Assembly: GCA_050944455.1 (NCBI GenBank)
Contig: JBMNRC010000004.1
Span: forward strand, 72,226-136,225
Direction: 5' to 3'
Source: Anthropogastromicrobium sp050944455
Lineage (GTDB): Bacteria; Bacillota; Clostridia; Lachnospirales; Lachnospiraceae
DNA length: 64,000 nt
The notes under the pieces were generated by a model, which made no database searches, had not been told where the DNA came from, and saw only the letters and a list, made by a program, of their open reading frames with translations. This document shows, one piece after another, positions 35,288 to 43,903 of this stretch; position 1 is the stretch's first letter; every line of letters begins with the position of its first letter. A program made the position numbers and the translations under genes.

Positions 35288-36661
35288 ATGGAAGGAGAAG
35301 CGAAATTGGGTTCGCAGGATGACACGAATCTGATGACTGAAGGATCGGTCCGGGCAAAGATGGTGCGTTTTGCCATACCGATCTTTGTGGGAAATCTTTT
35401 TCAGCAGCTGTATAACGCGGTGGACTCGCTGATCGTCGGCAATTTCGTCGGCAGCAGCGCACTCGCTGCCGTCAGCAGCACCGGCAACCTTGTCTTCCTG
35501 ATCATCGGATTTTTCAACGGGATGGCTGTCGGAGAAGGGGTGGTGGCCGCCCATTTCATCGGCGCCGGCGATGACAGGAGAACGAGCCTGGCCGTCCATA
35601 CGGCGACGGCGCTGGGGCTGGTGATCAGCGTGCTGATGACAGCCGTGGGCGTTCTCGGAACACCGGTCTTTCTGAGGTGGATGGGTACGCCGGATTCGGT
35701 CATGCCCGAGGCTGTGCTGTACCTGCGTATCTATTTCGCGGGGGTCGCCGGCCTGGTGCTGTATAATACGTTCGTCGGACTCCTGCAGGCAGCGGGGGAT
35801 TCAAAACATCCCCTGTACTACCTGATTTTCTCCTCGATGCTCAATGTCGTTCTGGACCTGCTGTTCATCGCGGTTTTCCGGATGGGCGTCGCGGGAGCCG
35901 CCCTGGCGACGGTCATGAGCCAGATTCTCTCGGCCATCCTCTCCCTCGCCCGGCTGATGCGCGCAAAGAGCGCAATCCGCATCGACCTGCGGAAGATCCG
36001 GTTTACGAAGGACATTCTGGCAAAGATGATCCGCATCGGAATTCCCTCAGGGGTCCAGAATTCCATCATCGGCCTCTCCAACGTCGTGATCCAGTCCTAC
36101 ATCAACCTGTACGGCGAGCTGGCGATGGCGGGGATCGGGGCTTACTCCAAGGTGGAGGGCTTTGCCTTCATCCCGGTGACGAGTTTTTCGATGGCACTCA
36201 CCACGTTTGTCTCCCAGAACCTCGGAGCCGGGAAACAGGACCGCGTACGGCAGGGCGTCCGCTTCGGAACGGCGGCCGGCCTGCTGATGGCGTCGGCGAT
36301 CGGAATCGCGGTGGATATTTTCGCGCCGCAGCTGATCGGGGCGTTCAACAGCAGTCCCGGAGTGGTCGCGTACGGTACCGGAAGAGCAAGGGTCGTGTGC
36401 CCCTTCTTCTGCCTGGTTGCCTTTACACATCTGATGGCCGCTATCCTGAGAGGCTACGGCAGGGCGGGAGTTCCGATGGTAGTGTTTATCGTGTGCTGGT
36501 GCGTGGTCAGGCTTCTGATCATCGCGATCGGCGGGCAGTTTATCCATACCATCTATCTGACTCACTGGGTTTATCCCATCACATGGACTCTTTCCGCGGT
36601 ATCGCTGTTTGTATACTACCGGAAAGAGGAGAAAACGCTTCTGAGCCATTCGGAGATGTAA
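35288..36661 (+). CDS. MATE family multidrug/cation antiporter
   Basis: A 12-helix exporter of 457 residues using a sodium or proton gradient. NLMTEGSVRAKMVRFAIPIF and NLFQQLYNAVDSLIVGNFVG at the N-terminus are hallmarks of the clostridial MATE group, and LLQAAGDSKHPLYY marks the central region. The substrate cannot be told from sequence. The start is ambiguous: ATG 35288 has its purine-rich sequence only three bases away, while TTG 35306 has AAGGAG at a better eight-base spacing and would remove six residues. No riboswitch was recognised in the 180 bases upstream. Confidence 0.9.
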   Translation: MEGEAKLGSQDDTNLMTEGSVRAKMVRFAIPIFVGNLFQQLYNAVDSLIVGNFVGSSALAAVSSTGNLVFLIIGFFNGMAVGEGVVAAHFIGAGDDRRTSLAVHTATALGLVISVLMTAVGVLGTPVFLRWMGTPDSVMPEAVLYLRIYFAGVAGLVLYNTFVGLLQAAGDSKHPLYYLIFSSMLNVVLDLLFIAVFRMGVAGAALATVMSQILSAILSLARLMRAKSAIRIDLRKIRFTKDILAKMIRIGIPSGVQNSIIGLSNVVIQSYINLYGELAMAGIGAYSKVEGFAFIPVTSFSMALTTFVSQNLGAGKQDRVRQGVRFGTAAGLLMASAIGIAVDIFAPQLIGAFNSSPGVVAYGTGRARVVCPFFCLVAFTHLMAAILRGYGRAGVPMVVFIVCWCVVRLLIIAIGGQFIHTIYLTHWVYPITWTLSAVSLFVYYRKEEKTLLSHSEM

Positions 36662-36721
36662 CATCCGGACGGCGGCGGGAAAGCGAAGCCCGCGGGCAGA
36701 TGCCCGGGAAAGGCGGAACGG

Positions 36722-37171
36722 ATGCAGGAGAAGAACGGGAGCAGGGAGAGACTTTTCCGCGAACTGGTGACGGCGATAGTCCACATGGGCTATCCGCAGG
36801 AATTCGGCGTGATTATCGCGCGGAATCTGGGAACGGAGAAGACGATGAGCCGGATGCTCGGGTATCTGAGAAATTCCCATCCGAGATCGGCGGAAGAGAT
36901 TGCGGATGAAATGCTGGCGATCCGGGAAGACCGCGACCGCTGGAGAAAGAACAAGGAAGCCCAGTATTACAACATGAAATACAATGAGCTGCTGAATTAC
37001 GGTCTGCCGGGTGCTGAGGAAGAGGGCCTGGAAGACAGCGGCATGGACGACACGGACGAGAGTGAGGATGCGGACGGCGGTGCGGACGGCAGCGAGGATG
37101 ACAGTAATGATGCGGACAGCGGCGAAGATGACACGGACGACAGTGAGGATGCGAACAGCAGCGAGAACTGA
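36722..37171 (+). CDS. conserved-looking small protein with acidic repetitive tail, unknown function
   Basis: A 149-residue protein. The first 90 residues look like a compact helical domain (GYPQEFGVIIARNLGTEKTM, about residues 22-41; RSAEEIADEMLAIREDRDRW, about residues 55-74) of a type I have the impression of seeing in other Lachnospiraceae, with no function known. The last 45 residues are Asp/Ser/Glu/Asn repeats, encoded by degenerate GAN-AGT-GAN units. It is 60 bases after the MATE gene in the same direction and may be co-transcribed. No signal peptide, membrane segment or metal motif is present. Confidence 0.65.
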   Translation: MQEKNGSRERLFRELVTAIVHMGYPQEFGVIIARNLGTEKTMSRMLGYLRNSHPRSAEEIADEMLAIREDRDRWRKNKEAQYYNMKYNELLNYGLPGAEEEGLEDSGMDDTDESEDADGGADGSEDDSNDADSGEDDTDDSEDANSSEN

Positions 37172-37301
37172 TCAGCCTTTTATCCCTTTGGAACGGCAAA
37201 CGAGCATCGTAACGTGAAGACGCAGAAGCATCAGGATGAGGACGGCGCCAGAGATGCAGAAAGCCGGCAGAGACGCAGAAAGCAGGGCATCGAAAAGCTG
37301 A

Positions 37302-37682
37302 TCATCCCTCCGCGACGGCGAAAGCGGCGGCGTATTCACCTTCGTCGGTGATGGAGATGTGCAGCCGCCGGATTCCGGCCTCATCGAGAACCGCCTGGAG
37401 CCGTTCGTTCACGATGACGTACGGAGAGCCGTCGGGGCGGTGGCCGGTTTCAACCAGCCGGATGTCAAAATCATGGGCGGCCGTATTCGGAGCGACCGCT
37501 TTATACACCGCCTCTTTAACGGCATACAGTCCGGCGTAGCGGACAGCCGGGTCCGGACCTGACTCAGCGTATTCCTGCTCTTTCAGGGTAAATCCTTTTT
37601 GGATGAATGCTCCGCCGTTCCGGCTTTGCGCACGCCGGATGCGCTCAATCTGTACCAGATCGATTCCGGTTCCCCTGATCAT
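37302..37682 (-). CDS. acpS: holo-[acyl-carrier-protein] synthase
   Basis: AcpS transfers the phosphopantetheine arm from CoA to acyl carrier protein. The 126 residues contain GTGIDLVQIERI (about residues 4-15), with the metal-binding Asp, and the second signature YAGLYAVKEAVYKAV (about residues 49-63). The length and ends are normal. The start has GGAGG upstream on the minus strand. It stands alone; the usual neighbours (nnrD, alr) are not here. Confidence 0.94.
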   Translation of the reverse strand: MIRGTGIDLVQIERIRRAQSRNGGAFIQKGFTLKEQEYAESGPDPAVRYAGLYAVKEAVYKAVAPNTAAHDFDIRLVETGHRPDGSPYVIVNERLQAVLDEAGIRRLHISITDEGEYAAAFAVAEG

Positions 37683-38120
37683 TTTCAGCCTCCTTCTGCC
37701 CCGTCTTTCCGTGTTAGCAGCGGTCAGGCACTATCTGCGCCGGGAACGGTTCCCCTGTGCCGGCCGTGCAGAGGGTGCTCTCGGACTGCGGGCTGGCCCT
37801 CATCGGGATCTCTGCGCTAAGTCTAGCATGCGGCAGGGCGCCTGTACAGCTGTCCGGGACCGGACAGGAAGCCGGGGCTCAGGGATAACCGAATGGCGTT
37901 CCGAGGGCAGCCGGGCGAATATCCAGGTGCCCGGGCGGGGGAGGCGGAAGCTGCCCTGATCAGTAGTATTACTGGATTTTGCCGATCCGGTTATGTTATG
38001 ATAAATGCCGTGTCCGGCATTCCGGACACGATTGTTGATTTTTTGCCGCACACACTACATCCGGAGCCCGCGAAGGCCCGGAAGGAGAGGTTCACATAAA
38101 GAATTTCCGAGGTGACACGA
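37683..38120. other. gene-less stretch between acpS and the COG0523 gene, with one strong hairpin
   Basis: No protein-coding gene is credible in these 438 bases. A perfect nine-base-pair hairpin, CGTGTCCGG-CATT-CCGGACACG, lies at 38009-38030 and is followed within eight bases by a T-rich run (GATTTTTTG). It could be an attenuator or a leader element of the downstream gene. A TATGAT lies just upstream (37997-38002) without a clear -35 box. Confidence 0.5.
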
Positions 38121-39296
38121 ATGGACAGAAATGTCAGTGAAAAAGTACCGGTAACGATTTTTGCCGGATATCTCGGCGCCGGAAAGACGACGGTCCTGAA
38201 CCATATTCTGAGAAACAAGGGTTCGGCCGGCCTGGCGCTGATTGTCAATGACGTCGGTTCCGTCAATATCGACGCGGACCTGATCAAGAATACGAAAATG
38301 CTGGATGACAACACCCAGATGGTCGAGATGCAGAACGGATGCATCTGCTGCACGCTTCAGGACAAGTTTTTAAACCAGATCAGCAGACTTTCAAAGAATA
38401 AGTCAGTAAAGCGAATCCTTGTCGAGGCTTCCGGCGTCAGCGACCCGATGGAGCTGGCGGACAGTTTTTCGGCCATGCAGGAGCAGGAAGGCTCGCAGTT
38501 CTATCTGGACCGAATGGTCACGGTAGTGGACGCGGACCGGATTTACGAGGAATTCCTGGGGAGCATGAAGCAGACCGCGGAGGAAGAGGAAAACACCGAG
38601 GAAACCACAGATGATACCGATCCGGATATCATCAACCTCGTCATGGACCAGATTGAGTTCTGCAACGTCATCCTGCTCAACAAGTGCGATCTGCTGACCG
38701 CGGACCAGATCGCCGAGGTAAAAGACGCCATCCGCGGTATACAGACCGAAGCGGAAATCATTGAGTGCGTGAAGGGCGAGGTCGATCCCGACCGCATCTT
38801 CTCGGGAGAGCCGTTTGATTTTGAGAAAGTCATGAATTCCTCCGCCTACCAGCAGGCCATCGCCCGCGAAGAAAGCGGGGAGGAAGAGGAAGAAGGCGGA
38901 ACGACCGAGGAGGGCGACGAGCTGGATGAGGTCGGCGTGTCCAGTTTTGTCTTTACGGAGAAGCGGCCTTTCAACTTCGACAGGTTCATGGATTTCGTGC
39001 AGACGGATTTCCCGAGGGAAATCATCCGCACCAAGGGTTACATCTGGTTCTCGAATGACGATATGCACGTCCAGCTTTTCGAGCAGGCAGGCAGAAATTC
39101 CTCACTGACGGAATATTCCAACTGGATCGCTTCCTTCCCGAAGAAGGAGCAGAACTCGATTTTCAGTCAGTATCCGGATGTGAAGGAAAAGTGGGACCCG
39201 AAGTACGGGGACCGTCTGAACCAGATCGTATTTATCGGCAAGGGCTACAACAAAAAGGATATCCTCGCAAAGCTGGAAAGCTGCCTGGATGACTGA
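38121..39296 (+). CDS. COG0523 (CobW/ZNG1-like) GTPase, putative metal chaperone
   Basis: G3E-type GTPases of this group insert or deliver metals such as zinc or cobalt. The 391 residues show the Walker A motif GYLGAGKTT (K22, T23), the metal site CxCC (C74, C76, C77 in NGCICC) and NKCDL. A long acidic insert (EEEENTEETTDDTDPD and EESGEEEEEGG) replaces the His-rich stretch often found in zinc-type members. The C-terminal CobW_C domain follows. The metal cannot be assigned; no Zur box was recognised upstream. ATG 38121, with GAGGTG six bases upstream, is preferred to GTG 38112. The mutarotase-like gene follows after 32 bases. Confidence 0.85.
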   Translation: MDRNVSEKVPVTIFAGYLGAGKTTVLNHILRNKGSAGLALIVNDVGSVNIDADLIKNTKMLDDNTQMVEMQNGCICCTLQDKFLNQISRLSKNKSVKRILVEASGVSDPMELADSFSAMQEQEGSQFYLDRMVTVVDADRIYEEFLGSMKQTAEEEENTEETTDDTDPDIINLVMDQIEFCNVILLNKCDLLTADQIAEVKDAIRGIQTEAEIIECVKGEVDPDRIFSGEPFDFEKVMNSSAYQQAIAREESGEEEEEGGTTEEGDELDEVGVSSFVFTEKRPFNFDRFMDFVQTDFPREIIRTKGYIWFSNDDMHVQLFEQAGRNSSLTEYSNWIASFPKKEQNSIFSQYPDVKEKWDPKYGDRLNQIVFIGKGYNKKDILAKLESCLDD

Positions 39297-39328
39297 CCGC
39301 GCAGAAAAGCGGGAAGGAGGAGAACAGA

Positions 39329-40042
39329 ATGATCAGACACGCGTTTGCCGCCGAAATCAGGGACGGGAGCTGGAATGAGTTCCGCACGGCATTGAGGAAG
39401 GTGTGGCCGGAGGCGGCAGCGCTTCTGGACCGTCATCAGGTAAAAAATTTCAGCCTGTGGAACGTGGACAGGCTGGTGTTCGGCTACTATGAATCTCCTT
39501 CGGACATGGACGAAACAGACGCATCGGTAGAACTGCCCGGCGGGCGTTCGCTGCTGGGGGCTTCGTTTCAGAGAAAGATCCCCGAGGAAACAGCGGAGGA
39601 AGTTCTGGAAATCCTCCAGCCTTTCGGCGGCCTGATCGACTGGATTTCGGACCCGGTCCATGACATGCGCCTGATGTACCACGATTTCGGGGTTGTGCGC
39701 GAAAACAAGGAGCTGATCCGCCACCGGGTGTTCGCGACAAAGCTGAAAGGCGCGTACGAGGAAGAGTACAAGCACCATCACGACGGCCTGGTCGAAGCCA
39801 GGGGAAGCAGAATCGACCCGGGCCCCGATTCCAATTTCTCCATCTGGAACGCAGGCGGATATATCTTCGGCTATGATGAGATCGACGTCACGATGGAGAA
39901 GGAACAGACGCCGGAAGACCGCGAGAGTACCATCGCCTGGGAAACCAGGATGCTGGAGATCATGGAGTGGCGCACGGACGACGTCGACTGGATTACCGGA
40001 GAGCGTCACAGCCACGTGGTACGTCTGGCTTATCATAACTGA
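39329..40042 (+). CDS. tandem-domain L-rhamnose mutarotase-like protein (RhaM/COG3254 fold)
   Basis: The 237 residues form two similar units, about 1-118 and 128-237. Each has an opening RHxFAxxxK/R strand, an NFSxWN strand (residues about 40-45 and 171-176), an FGYxE/D strand and a DWI...H...R.xYH end. This is the ferredoxin-like fold of RhaM, which interconverts anomers of L-rhamnose. The catalytic Tyr-x3-His pair of E. coli RhaM (Y18, H22, from memory) is kept in the second unit (Y147, H151) but reads Phe18 and Leu22 in the first. Only the second half should be active. Anomers of L-fucose released by the nearby fucosidases are a plausible substrate (inference). AAGGAGGAG precedes the ATG. 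Confidence 0.75.
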   Translation: MIRHAFAAEIRDGSWNEFRTALRKVWPEAAALLDRHQVKNFSLWNVDRLVFGYYESPSDMDETDASVELPGGRSLLGASFQRKIPEETAEEVLEILQPFGGLIDWISDPVHDMRLMYHDFGVVRENKELIRHRVFATKLKGAYEEEYKHHHDGLVEARGSRIDPGPDSNFSIWNAGGYIFGYDEIDVTMEKEQTPEDRESTIAWETRMLEIMEWRTDDVDWITGERHSHVVRLAYHN

Positions 40043-40055
40043 GTTTAATGGCACG

Positions 40056-40155
40056 GCAGGAACGCGGACAGCAAAGCGCTTCTGCCGCGTTTCCATATTG
40101 TGCTGAACAGAGACAGCGAAGCGCTTTTGCCGTGTTTTCCGTATCAGGTCAGAAC
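40056..40155 (+). repeat. two imperfect direct repeats of about 48 bases with hairpin potential
   Basis: Both copies share GACAGC-AAGCGCTT-TGCCG-GTTT and end in GAAC. The first folds as AACGCGG...CCGCGTT (40061-40091) with CAG/CTG inside. It lies directly after the mutarotase-like gene and may serve as its transcript end. Confidence 0.6.
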
Positions 40156-40161
40156 ACAGGC

Positions 40162-40183
40162 CGCGCGGCATTAAAGCCGCGCG
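40162..40183 (+). terminator. hairpin between mutarotase-like gene and GH29
   Basis: CGCGCGGC, loop ATTAAA, GCCGCGCG. Only a weak pyrimidine tract follows, so termination strength is uncertain. Confidence 0.45.
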
Positions 40184-40198
40184 TCTCCGGTCTTTGTA

Positions 40199-40228
40199 TT
40201 GCGCAGATCCGGCGGCCGGCGGTATACT
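40199..40228 (+). promoter_or_regulatory. promoter of the GH29 fucosidase
   Basis: TTGCGC (40199-40204) and TATACT (40223-40228) are 18 bases apart, 61 bases before the start codon. Confidence 0.6.
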
Positions 40229-40289
40229 TTACTCAGCAGAATCTTTTTCGCAATAACAAACTGAACAGAATGATTCCGGAGGAAAAAAT

Positions 40290-41696
40290 ATGACGGGTGA
40301 TTTCATCTGGCAGGCGGCGCATGTTGTCCCGAGTAAAAGGCAGCTTGCCTGGTTCGATCTGGAAAGCTACTCGTTCATCCATTTTGGCATGAACACGTTC
40401 ACTGACCGTGAATGGGGAACCGGAAAGGAAGACGAGCGGATTTTCAATCCCGAAAAGCTCGACTGCGGTCAGTGGGTGGACGCGATCAAAGCGGCAGGCA
40501 TGAAGGGAATGGTGCTTGTGGCGAAACACCATGACGGATTCTGCCTCTGGGACACGGAAACCACGCGGCACAGCGTCAGGTATTCGCCGTTTCACCGCGA
40601 TATCGTGAAGGAGGCTGCCGATGCCTGCCGGAAAGGCGGAATCCGGTTCGGCTTCTATCTTTCCCCGTGGGACCGGAACAGCGCGCTGTACGGGACGCCC
40701 GCTTACAATGATTTTTTCTGCAGCCAGCTTACTGAACTCCTGACGCGGTACGGAGATATTTTCTGCGTGTGGTTTGACAATGCCTGCGGCGAAGGGCCGA
40801 ACGGCAAAAAGCAGGTATACGATTTTCCGAGGTATATCAGCCTGATCCGGGAGTACCAGCCGGACGCCGTGATTTTCAATGATTTTGGCCCTGACGTGCG
40901 CTGGTGCGGCAATGAGGCCGGAACGGCGAGGGAGTCCGAGTGGGCGGTTGTTCCTTCGGAACTCTGCAGTTACGCCGAAGTCCAGACCGGACCGGGACCG
41001 CTTGCGGAAAAGGGCGACCTCAGCTGGCTTTACAACACCGGCAGGCAAATCGGAACAATGAATACGATTCTGTATTCGAAGGGCCTTGCTTTTGTTCCGT
41101 CCGAAATCAATACTTCGATTCGCCCGGGCTGGTTCTGGCATGAGAAGGAGGAGCCGAAGAGCGTTGATGAGCTTTTCCGCATTTATCTGGCTTCCGTCGG
41201 CGGAAACGCCTGCCTCAACCTGAATCTTCCGCCGGACAGGGACGGGCTGATTGACGCGAGGGACGTCAGAAGGCTGAAGGAACTGCGCCAGATGATCGGC
41301 AGCCAGTTCGGAAATCCGCTGCAGGCTTCTGTGTCGAAGGACGCGAAGTATCCGCAGCAGCCGGTGTATCACCTGCATTTTTCGGAGGAGACCGCGGTGA
41401 AAGATCTGCAGTATGTCGTACTGGAGGAGAAGATCAGCGAGGGGCAGCGCGTGGAAAGCTTTCAGATTGAGGCGGACTCCGCACGCGGTAAACAGTATCC
41501 CTTCTACCAGGGGACGACGATCGGACACCGTAAAGTCTGCCGCCTGCAGGATCCCTACGCGGGGCAGAATCCCCTGACGCGGTTTATGGACGACCGGATT
41601 GCGGATCTGAATATCCGGATCACCTCAGCCCGGGATGTTCCAGAACTTTCGGGCATCAGGGTTTACGCTTCACCGCGCCGGGACTCATCCCTGTGA
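40290..41696 (+). CDS. GH29 alpha-L-fucosidase, intracellular
   Basis: A retaining fucosidase expected to release L-fucose from alpha-1,3/1,4 (and possibly other) linkages. The 468 residues show the GH29 blocks FIHFGMNTFTDREWG (about residues 30-44), AKHHDGFCLWDTETT (about residues 77-91) and FYLSPWDR. The nucleophile is expected at D163 in VWFDNACGEG. LNLNLPPDRDG ends the catalytic domain and a small C-terminal beta domain follows. There is no signal peptide, so the substrate must enter the cell. GGAGG precedes the ATG. Linkage preference cannot be read from sequence. Confidence 0.92.
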   Translation: MTGDFIWQAAHVVPSKRQLAWFDLESYSFIHFGMNTFTDREWGTGKEDERIFNPEKLDCGQWVDAIKAAGMKGMVLVAKHHDGFCLWDTETTRHSVRYSPFHRDIVKEAADACRKGGIRFGFYLSPWDRNSALYGTPAYNDFFCSQLTELLTRYGDIFCVWFDNACGEGPNGKKQVYDFPRYISLIREYQPDAVIFNDFGPDVRWCGNEAGTARESEWAVVPSELCSYAEVQTGPGPLAEKGDLSWLYNTGRQIGTMNTILYSKGLAFVPSEINTSIRPGWFWHEKEEPKSVDELFRIYLASVGGNACLNLNLPPDRDGLIDARDVRRLKELRQMIGSQFGNPLQASVSKDAKYPQQPVYHLHFSEETAVKDLQYVVLEEKISEGQRVESFQIEADSARGKQYPFYQGTTIGHRKVCRLQDPYAGQNPLTRFMDDRIADLNIRITSARDVPELSGIRVYASPRRDSSL

Positions 41697-41837
41697 TCAT
41701 TTGATCGGAAGGGCTGCGGCGGTTTACGTTTCACTCTGCAGGGACGATTAGCATTATCGGAAACATCATGAACCAATACAGCTTTTGAGAGCAGATAACC
41801 GGATGACAGACCGGAACGGCCGCAGGACAGCAGCAGC

Positions 41838-41920
41838 AGACACAGAACAGACGCGTCAAGACGCAGGACGGCAGCGGCAAGACGCAGGATAACAGCGGCT
41901 GACGCAGAACAGACGCGGCA
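41838..41920 (+). repeat. short degenerate repeats (GACGCAG / CAGAACAGACGCG) before GH20
   Basis: CAGAACAGACGCG occurs twice (near 41843 and 41905) and GACGCAGGA twice between them. The 250-base gap 41697-41946 holds no gene; no clear promoter was found in it. Confidence 0.45.
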
Positions 41921-41946
41921 GGCGGCAGCCTGCAGGAGGATCAGGG

Positions 41947-43866
41947 ATGATATCATTTGAGTGGAAGAATGTTTCAGGGCAGACGGCTGATCTGCTGGAT
42001 AAGATCACGGCGGAACTCAACCGGGAAATCCGCAAATCGGAGAGCCCGGACGATGCGAAAATTCCCGGCCGCATTGAGGTAACGGTTGCAAAGCGTGATA
42101 AAGGCCTGTCGGTGAGAGCTGACGCGGCCGCCGGGAAGGCCGAAATTTCGTACAGCACCAGAGCGCAGTTCTGCCGGGCTTACGGAATCCTGGTGGAAAA
42201 GCTGAGGTACGGGGATACGGACGTCACGGAGGAGATTCCGAGATTCACCTCCCTGACGTACATGCAGGACAATTCCCGCAACGCGGTGAAAAAGCCTGAG
42301 ACAGTGAAGATGTTTCTGCGCCAGATCGCCCTGATGGGATACACCGGGATGATGCTGTACACGGAAGATACGTACGAAATCCCGGGTGAACCCTATTTCG
42401 GGTACATGCGCGGCCGCTTTACCGTCGAAGAACTCAGGGACCTGGACAGCTATGCCTCCCTGCTCGGAATTGAGCTGATTCCCTGCATACAGACGCTTGC
42501 GCATCTCGGATCCATCTTCCGGTGGCCGGATTACGGCGCAGTTCACGACACGGCGGATATCCTTCTCTGCGAGGAGGAGAAAACCTACGAGCTGATCGAA
42601 AAGATGATCCGGACCTGCCGCGGCTGCTTCTCCTCCGATAAAATCCATATCGGGATGGATGAGGCTCACATGCTGGGGAGAGGCGTCTATCAGGACCGGC
42701 ACGGGATGCAGGACAGGTTTGAGCTGATGATGAGACACCTGAAGCGTGTTCTGGAGATCTGCGGCCGGTACGGATTCCGGGCGATGATGTGGAGCGACAT
42801 GTTCTTCCGGCTTCTGACCGGCGGAAACTATTATGACAGCTCCGTCGAAGTCACGGAGCACTTCAGAAGCCTGATTCCCGAAAATGTGACCCTGGTTTAC
42901 TGGGATTACTACACGATGGATTCGGGTAAATATGCCGCGATGTTCCGGAAGCACAGGGAGATGACGGATCATGTGGCGTTTGCGGGAGGAGCCTGGAAGT
43001 GGTCCGGCTATGTGCCGCTCACGCATTTCTCCCGTTATGTCTCAGGAAAAGCGCTGCCGGAAACCGTGAAAACAGGCATCACCGATATCCTTGTGACTGA
43101 CTGGGGAGATGACGGCGCCGAGTGCTCATCCTTTGTGATCGGGCCGATTCTCGCCCATTACGCGGAGTACGACTACCGCGGGGATTACTCGGAGGAAGCC
43201 GCGGACGAACGGCTGTGGATCAGCACCGGCGAGGATTATTCCGACATGATGCTTCTGGACTGCCTCAACTATCTGCCGGATGTACCGCAGCCGGGAGAGG
43301 CGGCGCTGGCTCCGGCAAAGTACCTGCTCTATCAGGATCCCCTGGAAGGCCTGTTCGACTGCCACATCAATCCGGACGGCCTCTCAAAGTACCTGATGGA
43401 CTGCGTGCACAAACTGCAGCAGGCGGAAACCCGGGCTGGCGATCTTTCGGGGCTTTTTGGCGAATATGAGGCTCTCGCGGAGTTTCTTGCCGTGAGGAGT
43501 ACCCTGGGAATTCAGATGAAACAGGCTTACGACAGCGGCGACCGGGAAAAGCTTGCCGGGTTCGCGGACAAATGCCGGACAGCGGAGGCGCTGGCCCGGA
43601 ATTTTCATGAGAAAGTGCGCGATCAGTGGTACAGCGAGAACAAGCCTTTCGGCTTTGAAGTCCTGGACATCCGCCTGGCCGGGGTGGAACAGCGCTGCCG
43701 CACCGCGGAGTGGACCCTCCGCAAATATCTGTCCGGGGAGCTTTCGTCCATCCCGGAGCTGGAGCAGGAGCGCCTGCCGGTTGACGGGCAGCGGACAAAA
43801 ACGCCGCATCCGGTGCTGAACCGGACGTGGGAGAAGACTGTGTCGGCCTGCGGGGTCTGCTTTTAA
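41947..43866 (+). CDS. GH20 beta-N-acetylhexosaminidase, GcnA-like, intracellular
   Basis: It is predicted to remove terminal beta-linked GlcNAc or GalNAc by substrate-assisted catalysis. The 639 residues carry the diagnostic pair D238-E239 in HIGMDEAH. The N-terminal part is an alpha/beta domain, and the barrel begins near RFTSLTYMQDNSRNAVK. DWGDDGAECS is a further conserved site and an alpha-helical C-terminal part follows. The length and absence of a signal peptide resemble the streptococcal GcnA group. AGGAGG lies seven bases before the ATG. It follows GH29 and precedes the HAD gene by 37 bases. Confidence 0.88.
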   Translation: MISFEWKNVSGQTADLLDKITAELNREIRKSESPDDAKIPGRIEVTVAKRDKGLSVRADAAAGKAEISYSTRAQFCRAYGILVEKLRYGDTDVTEEIPRFTSLTYMQDNSRNAVKKPETVKMFLRQIALMGYTGMMLYTEDTYEIPGEPYFGYMRGRFTVEELRDLDSYASLLGIELIPCIQTLAHLGSIFRWPDYGAVHDTADILLCEEEKTYELIEKMIRTCRGCFSSDKIHIGMDEAHMLGRGVYQDRHGMQDRFELMMRHLKRVLEICGRYGFRAMMWSDMFFRLLTGGNYYDSSVEVTEHFRSLIPENVTLVYWDYYTMDSGKYAAMFRKHREMTDHVAFAGGAWKWSGYVPLTHFSRYVSGKALPETVKTGITDILVTDWGDDGAECSSFVIGPILAHYAEYDYRGDYSEEAADERLWISTGEDYSDMMLLDCLNYLPDVPQPGEAALAPAKYLLYQDPLEGLFDCHINPDGLSKYLMDCVHKLQQAETRAGDLSGLFGEYEALAEFLAVRSTLGIQMKQAYDSGDREKLAGFADKCRTAEALARNFHEKVRDQWYSENKPFGFEVLDIRLAGVEQRCRTAEWTLRKYLSGELSSIPELEQERLPVDGQRTKTPHPVLNRTWEKTVSACGVCF

Positions 43867-43903
43867 ACGCGCGGATGAATGATACTGAAAAGGATGGATT
43901 TCG

